Below are positions 6,318-9,801 of a DNA stretch of 9,801 nucleotides, piece by piece. The translations under genes were made by a program, and so were the position numbers. Within the stretch, counting starts at the first letter, position 1, and the number at the start of each line of letters is the position of its first letter. This DNA is from Clostridia bacterium (GTDB taxonomy: Bacteria; Bacillota; Clostridia; Oscillospirales; Butyricicoccaceae): contig JAFQVZ010000062.1 in assembly GCA_017407765.1 (NCBI GenBank), forward strand, positions 1-9,801, read 5' to 3'. A model generated the notes under the pieces. That model was given only the letters and a program-made list of their open reading frames with translations. It was not told the DNA's origin and searched no databases.

Positions 6318-7553
6318 ATGATCGAGTACAGTATCTGGCTGAGCCTTGTAAACGGACTGTCAAAAAAGAAGAAAGCTATGCTGCTCGAAAAGATGGGCAG
6401 CGCAGAGGTGATATACTCTTCCTATGCCTCGGTCATCATGAAGGCATTGCCCAAGGGAACTTCTCCACAGGAAGTGGAAGGGCTTTGGGATAAGAACATG
6501 AGAGAGGTCAGGGCTATCCTTGAGGCATGCAGCAAATGCCGTGCCACGCCCATTGATTATCTCGACAGGCGGTATCCTGCCATGCTTCGCAGCATACCCG
6601 ACCCTCCAACCGTGCTTTATGTAAGAGGCAATCTGCCCGACCTTACCGGAGTTCCCACAGTTGCTATTGTCGGACAGCGAAAGGCAACGGTGTCCGGCCT
6701 TGCCAATGCCTCTCAGATCGCCTATGACCTTGCGCGAAACGGAGTGGCTGTCATTTCCGGCATGGCGGCCGGAGTGGACGGCGCGGCACACCGTGGAGCC
6801 ATAGATGGCGGAGGTCTGACGGTGGCCGTTCTCGGAACGCCCATTGATAAATGTTATCCCTATGAGCATCGAAGACTGATGAGCGAGATAATCAGCACGG
6901 GTGCGGTTATATCGGAATATCCTCCGGGAAGCCAGACTCATAAGGGTAGTTTTATAAGCCGAAACAGGATCATCAGCGGCATGAGCCAGGGTGTTCTTGT
7001 TGTTGAAGCTAAAAATAAAAGCGGCAGTCTTGTGACGGCTGCACGCGCTGTTGAACAGAACAGGGATGTATATGCAATTCCCGGGCCTATCGACAGCGAC
7101 GATCATGTTGGAACCAACCAGCTTATCAGAGAGGGTGCTGCGCTCGTCACTTCGGCAGCCGATATTCTTAACGAGCTGAAAATGGCGAGGACAGAAGCTC
7201 CGGCTAAAAGCATAAGTTTGCCCAAACAGCCGGAATTTAGAGAAGGAACATATATAAGTGATCTGTTCAGGCCGAACAGCATCAGCGAATATGAACTTCA
7301 GGAAAAAGACGATAAAGCTGCAGAAGACTATGAGTATGTGATTCAGCATATATCAGAGCCTGAGCCTGCCGCAGACGACCGCGATCCGCAGGACAGGGCA
7401 GTGCTCGAAGCCATTGGCAAGATATCGCATCTTGATGCCATCGTCGAAAGGACGGGCATGGATGTGGGTGATGTTCTTGCACGGCTTACCATGCTGGAGA
7501 TAATGGGCGAGGTGGCCCAGCGTCCCGGCAATTACTATGAGAGAACTCGTTAG
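6318..7553 (+). CDS. dprA: DNA-processing protein DprA (Smf)
   Basis: DprA binds incoming single-stranded DNA during natural transformation and loads RecA; it is also widespread in bacteria not known to be competent. The protein is 411 residues. The N-terminal helical (SAM-like) region covers about 1-75. The Rossmann-like DprA core runs from about 80 to 288, with VAIVGQRKAT (115-124), SGMAAGVDGAAHRGAI (147-162), VAVLGTPIDKCYP (169-181), ISEYPPG (198-204), SRNRIISGM (214-222), VVEAKNKSGSLVTAARA (228-244) and GTNQLIREGA (265-274). An acidic, probably flexible linker (about 290-357) leads to a winged-helix domain (360-408). Two usual positions differ slightly: VGQR where VGSR/VGTR is common, and FISRN where FPxRN is common. 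AGGTG is 6 bases before the ATG, which is 18 bases after the methyltransferase gene. dprA followed by topA is the standard Firmicutes order. Confidence 0.95.
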   Translation: MIEYSIWLSLVNGLSKKKKAMLLEKMGSAEVIYSSYASVIMKALPKGTSPQEVEGLWDKNMREVRAILEACSKCRATPIDYLDRRYPAMLRSIPDPPTVLYVRGNLPDLTGVPTVAIVGQRKATVSGLANASQIAYDLARNGVAVISGMAAGVDGAAHRGAIDGGGLTVAVLGTPIDKCYPYEHRRLMSEIISTGAVISEYPPGSQTHKGSFISRNRIISGMSQGVLVVEAKNKSGSLVTAARAVEQNRDVYAIPGPIDSDDHVGTNQLIREGAALVTSAADILNELKMARTEAPAKSISLPKQPEFREGTYISDLFRPNSISEYELQEKDDKAAEDYEYVIQHISEPEPAADDRDPQDRAVLEAIGKISHLDAIVERTGMDVGDVLARLTMLEIMGEVAQRPGNYYERTR

Positions 7554-7567
7554 AACGGAGGACTTTA

Positions 7568-9801
7568 ATGTCTAAGTTACTTATTGTAGAGTCGCCCGCA
7601 AAGGCGAAGACAATAACAAAATATCTCGGCGAAGGCTACAGCGTCGAGGCCTCGATGGGCCATCTGCGCGACCTGCCTAAAAAAGAGCTGGGTGTTGATG
7701 TAGATAATAATTTTGAGGTTAAATATATTCCCATCGAGGGCAAAGATAAGATCATCAAAAAGCTGAAGACGGCGGCCGACAAGGCAGACACCGTCTTCCT
7801 TGCGACCGACCCCGACCGTGAGGGCGAAGCGATTTCGTGGCATCTTAAGGAGCTGCTTGAGCTGGATGACAGCAAGACACAGCGTATCACCTTTAACGAG
7901 ATCACAAAAAAGGCAGTTACCGAAGCGGTACAGTCGCCCCGCGAGCTGGATATGAACCTCATCGATGCTCAGCAGGCACGCCGCATCCTCGACAGAATAG
8001 TCGGTTATAAGCTTTCGCCCTTCCTGTGGCGCAAGGTCAGGACCGGCCTTTCGGCAGGCCGTGTGCAGTCGGCCGTAACGAGAATGGTGGTCGATCGCGA
8101 ACGCGAGATCCGCGCCTTCGAGCCCAAGGAATACTGGAGCATCGAAGTCAAGCTGGAGAAGGATGCCATCCCCTTCATGTCCTCCTTCCAGGGCGATATG
8201 AACGGCAAGATCGAGCTTGCCAATGCCGAGGAAACACAGAAGATCCTCGATGCAATAGATGGCCATCCCTTTAAGGTATATTCGGTCAAGCTGGGCAAGA
8301 AAAAGCGTCAGCCGGCACCTCCCTTTATAACATCCACCCTTCAGCAGGAGGCTTCGCGCAAGCTTTCGATGGCTGCAAGACGCACCATGTCGATCGCGCA
8401 GGAGCTTTATGAAGGTATCGATCTGGGCGACAGAGGCGTTACCGGTCTTATCACATATATGCGTACCGACTCGCTGAGAATTTCCGATCAGGCTCTTGCC
8501 CAGGCCAGAGATTTCATCATAAATAACTATGGCAGCGACTATATGCCTCAGAAGGCCCGTGTCTTCAAGACAAAGAAGGGCGCTCAGGATGCGCATGAAG
8601 CCATCAGACCCTCCGATCCTTCTATCACACCCGACATGATCAGGGGATATCTTTCTCCCGATCAGTATAAGCTCTATCGCCTTATCTGGTCCCGCTTTAT
8701 TGCCAGCCAGATGAGCGAAGCTATCCTCAACACAGTCACAGTCGATATTGAAAACAGCGGTTATTTTTTCCGCACAACAGGTCAGACTGTAGCTTTCCGC
8801 GGCTTCCTCGCTCTTTATGAAGAAAGCCGCGATGATGCACCCGAAGACGAGGGAGCATCCAACCTGCCGCATCTTGCTGAAGGCGACATCCCCAAGCATC
8901 TTTCCACCGAGCCGAAACAGCATTTTACTCAGCCGCCCCCCAGATACACCGAGGCATCGCTGATCAAGTCCATGGAAGAGAAGGGAATCGGCCGACCCAG
9001 CACATATGCACCCACTATCTCTGTTGTTCTCGACCGTGAGTATGTTGCCAAGGAAGGCAAGGCTCTCAGGCCCACTATGCTGGGCGAAGCGGTCACCGAT
9101 CTTATGATCGACAAGTTCAATGACATAGTCGACCTTAAGTTCACAGCTCAGATGGAGGATATCCTCGACGAAGTTGAAAGCGGAAAGACCGATTATCGCG
9201 ATATCCTTGCCAAATATTATGATAATTTTGCAAAAGAACTGGCCCAGGCCGAGATCGATCTTGAGAAAAAACGTATCAAGGTCAAGGATGAAGAGACCGA
9301 CATCGTCTGCGAGCTTTGCGGCAGAAAGATGGTCATCAAGGCAGGCCGTTTCGGCAAGTTTCTTGCCTGCCCCGGCTATCCCGAGTGCAAGAACACCAAG
9401 CCTATCGCTCAGGACACCGGCGTTGCCTGCCCGCTGTGCGGCTCGAAGCTGCTTAAGAAGAAGTCGAAGAGCGGCTATTACTACTATGGCTGCGAACATA
9501 ACCCCGACTGCGGCTTTATGACGTGGGACACACCCACAAAGAAGACCTGCCCCAACTGCGGCGGAGTTATCTTTAAGAAATATACCAAGGAAGAAAAGAA
9601 GAACCTTTGCTATAAGCCGGGATGCGGCTTTGAAGAGCCTCTGCCCGAGCGTAAGACACGCGCAAAGAAGGCTGACGAGGCTGCCGATGCTTCGGCTGAA
9701 GAGGCACCCAAGAAGAGGGGCCGCAAGCCCAAGGCAGAGACAGCGGCCGCAGCGGCAGTGACCGAAGAGGCGCCCAAGAAGAGAGGCCGCAAGCCCAAGG
9801 C
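7568..9801 (+). CDS. topA: DNA topoisomerase I (type IA), 3' end outside window
   Basis: TopA relaxes negative supercoils by nicking one strand through a 5'-phosphotyrosine link. The open frame gives 744 codons with no stop before the window ends. The TOPRIM domain begins MSKLLIVESPAKAKT (catalytic Glu8) and carries DPDREGE at 81-87 for Mg2+ binding. GLSAGRVQSAV and GLITYMRTDS follow, with the catalytic tyrosine at Tyr297, then EAIRPSD and EKGIGRPSTYAPTI. Three tetracysteine zinc ribbons follow: Cys581/584/601/607, Cys621/624/642/648 and Cys661/664/681/686. After them comes a basic Ala/Lys/Arg-rich tail with a repeated EEAPKKRGRKPKA segment. At over 744 residues it is longer than B. subtilis TopA (about 690), because of the third ribbon and the tail. 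GGAGGA (7557-7562) lies 5 bases before the ATG, 14 bases after the dprA stop. Codon bias is strong: no TTA, CTA or TCA codon occurs for nearly 2 kb. Confidence 0.97.
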   Translation, partial: MSKLLIVESPAKAKTITKYLGEGYSVEASMGHLRDLPKKELGVDVDNNFEVKYIPIEGKDKIIKKLKTAADKADTVFLATDPDREGEAISWHLKELLELDDSKTQRITFNEITKKAVTEAVQSPRELDMNLIDAQQARRILDRIVGYKLSPFLWRKVRTGLSAGRVQSAVTRMVVDREREIRAFEPKEYWSIEVKLEKDAIPFMSSFQGDMNGKIELANAEETQKILDAIDGHPFKVYSVKLGKKKRQPAPPFITSTLQQEASRKLSMAARRTMSIAQELYEGIDLGDRGVTGLITYMRTDSLRISDQALAQARDFIINNYGSDYMPQKARVFKTKKGAQDAHEAIRPSDPSITPDMIRGYLSPDQYKLYRLIWSRFIASQMSEAILNTVTVDIENSGYFFRTTGQTVAFRGFLALYEESRDDAPEDEGASNLPHLAEGDIPKHLSTEPKQHFTQPPPRYTEASLIKSMEEKGIGRPSTYAPTISVVLDREYVAKEGKALRPTMLGEAVTDLMIDKFNDIVDLKFTAQMEDILDEVESGKTDYRDILAKYYDNFAKELAQAEIDLEKKRIKVKDEETDIVCELCGRKMVIKAGRFGKFLACPGYPECKNTKPIAQDTGVACPLCGSKLLKKKSKSGYYYYGCEHNPDCGFMTWDTPTKKTCPNCGGVIFKKYTKEEKKNLCYKPGCGFEEPLPERKTRAKKADEAADASAEEAPKKRGRKPKAETAAAAAVTEEAPKKRGRKPK
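9698..9801 (+). repeat. 66-bp-period coding repeat in the topA tail (AT-hook-like)
   Basis: The segment coding for EEAPKKRGRKPKA occurs at 9698-9736 (residues 711-723) and again from 9764 to the window edge (residues 733 onward). The offset is exactly 66 bases, or 22 residues. Between the copies lies an Ala-rich spacer (ETAAAAAVT). The two copies differ at synonymous positions (GCA/GCG, AGG/AGA), so the protein repeat is kept while the bases drift. RGRKPK is basic and resembles, but is not, the classical RGRP AT-hook core. The end of the array is not visible. Confidence 0.85.

Noticed and set aside
7577..9499. 640-codon open frame on the minus strand opposite topA
   Set aside because: It is in codon register with topA and exists because topA avoids TTA, CTA and TCA codons; it ends at the TTA codon at 7577-7579. 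topA has full family motifs, whereas the antisense product shows no recognisable domain.

Overview
The window looks like chromosomal DNA of a low-to-mid-GC Gram-positive bacterium, most likely a gut or rumen Clostridia (Lachnospirales/Oscillospirales type). The evidence is the Ktr-type rather than Trk-type potassium system, the dprA-topA gene order known from Firmicutes, purine-rich GGAGG-type ribosome binding sites, and strong hairpin-plus-T terminators. The family-level placement is an inference and is not proved by the window. All genes identified lie on the + strand, and most of the window is ordinary housekeeping sequence.

Positions 1-2500 hold arginine biosynthesis. The 3' part of argG (argininosuccinate synthase) enters from the left edge and ends at a GC-rich hairpin. 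A small AT-rich gene of unknown function (808-1035) follows, with its own likely promoter. Then comes argH (argininosuccinate lyase), closed by a strong terminator. ArgG and ArgH catalyse the last two steps from citrulline to arginine. The small gene between them is the only accessory-looking item in the window.

Positions 2500-3433 hold a stand-alone M55-family (DppA-like) zinc D-aminopeptidase gene. It has its own extended -10 promoter and a 13-bp-stem terminator, so it is probably monocistronic.

Positions 3434-9801 form a long head-to-tail run: ktrB (K+ channel subunit), ktrA (RCK gating subunit), a SpoU/TrmH-family RNA methyltransferase, dprA (single-strand DNA and RecA loader) and topA (DNA topoisomerase I, cut by the right edge). 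Gaps are 9, -11, 18 and 14 bp and no internal terminator is visible, so the run is probably one operon driven by a promoter at 3451-3479. It combines potassium uptake, RNA modification, and DNA uptake, recombination and supercoiling functions. The visible end of topA encodes three tetracysteine zinc ribbons, then a basic tail with a 22-residue-period repeat that continues past the window.

I saw no tRNA, rRNA, CRISPR array, insertion sequence or riboswitch. No clearly new multi-gene system is present. The best candidates for a second look are the AT-rich small gene inside the arg locus, the repetitive basic tail of TopA, and the ktrB start without a Shine-Dalgarno sequence.
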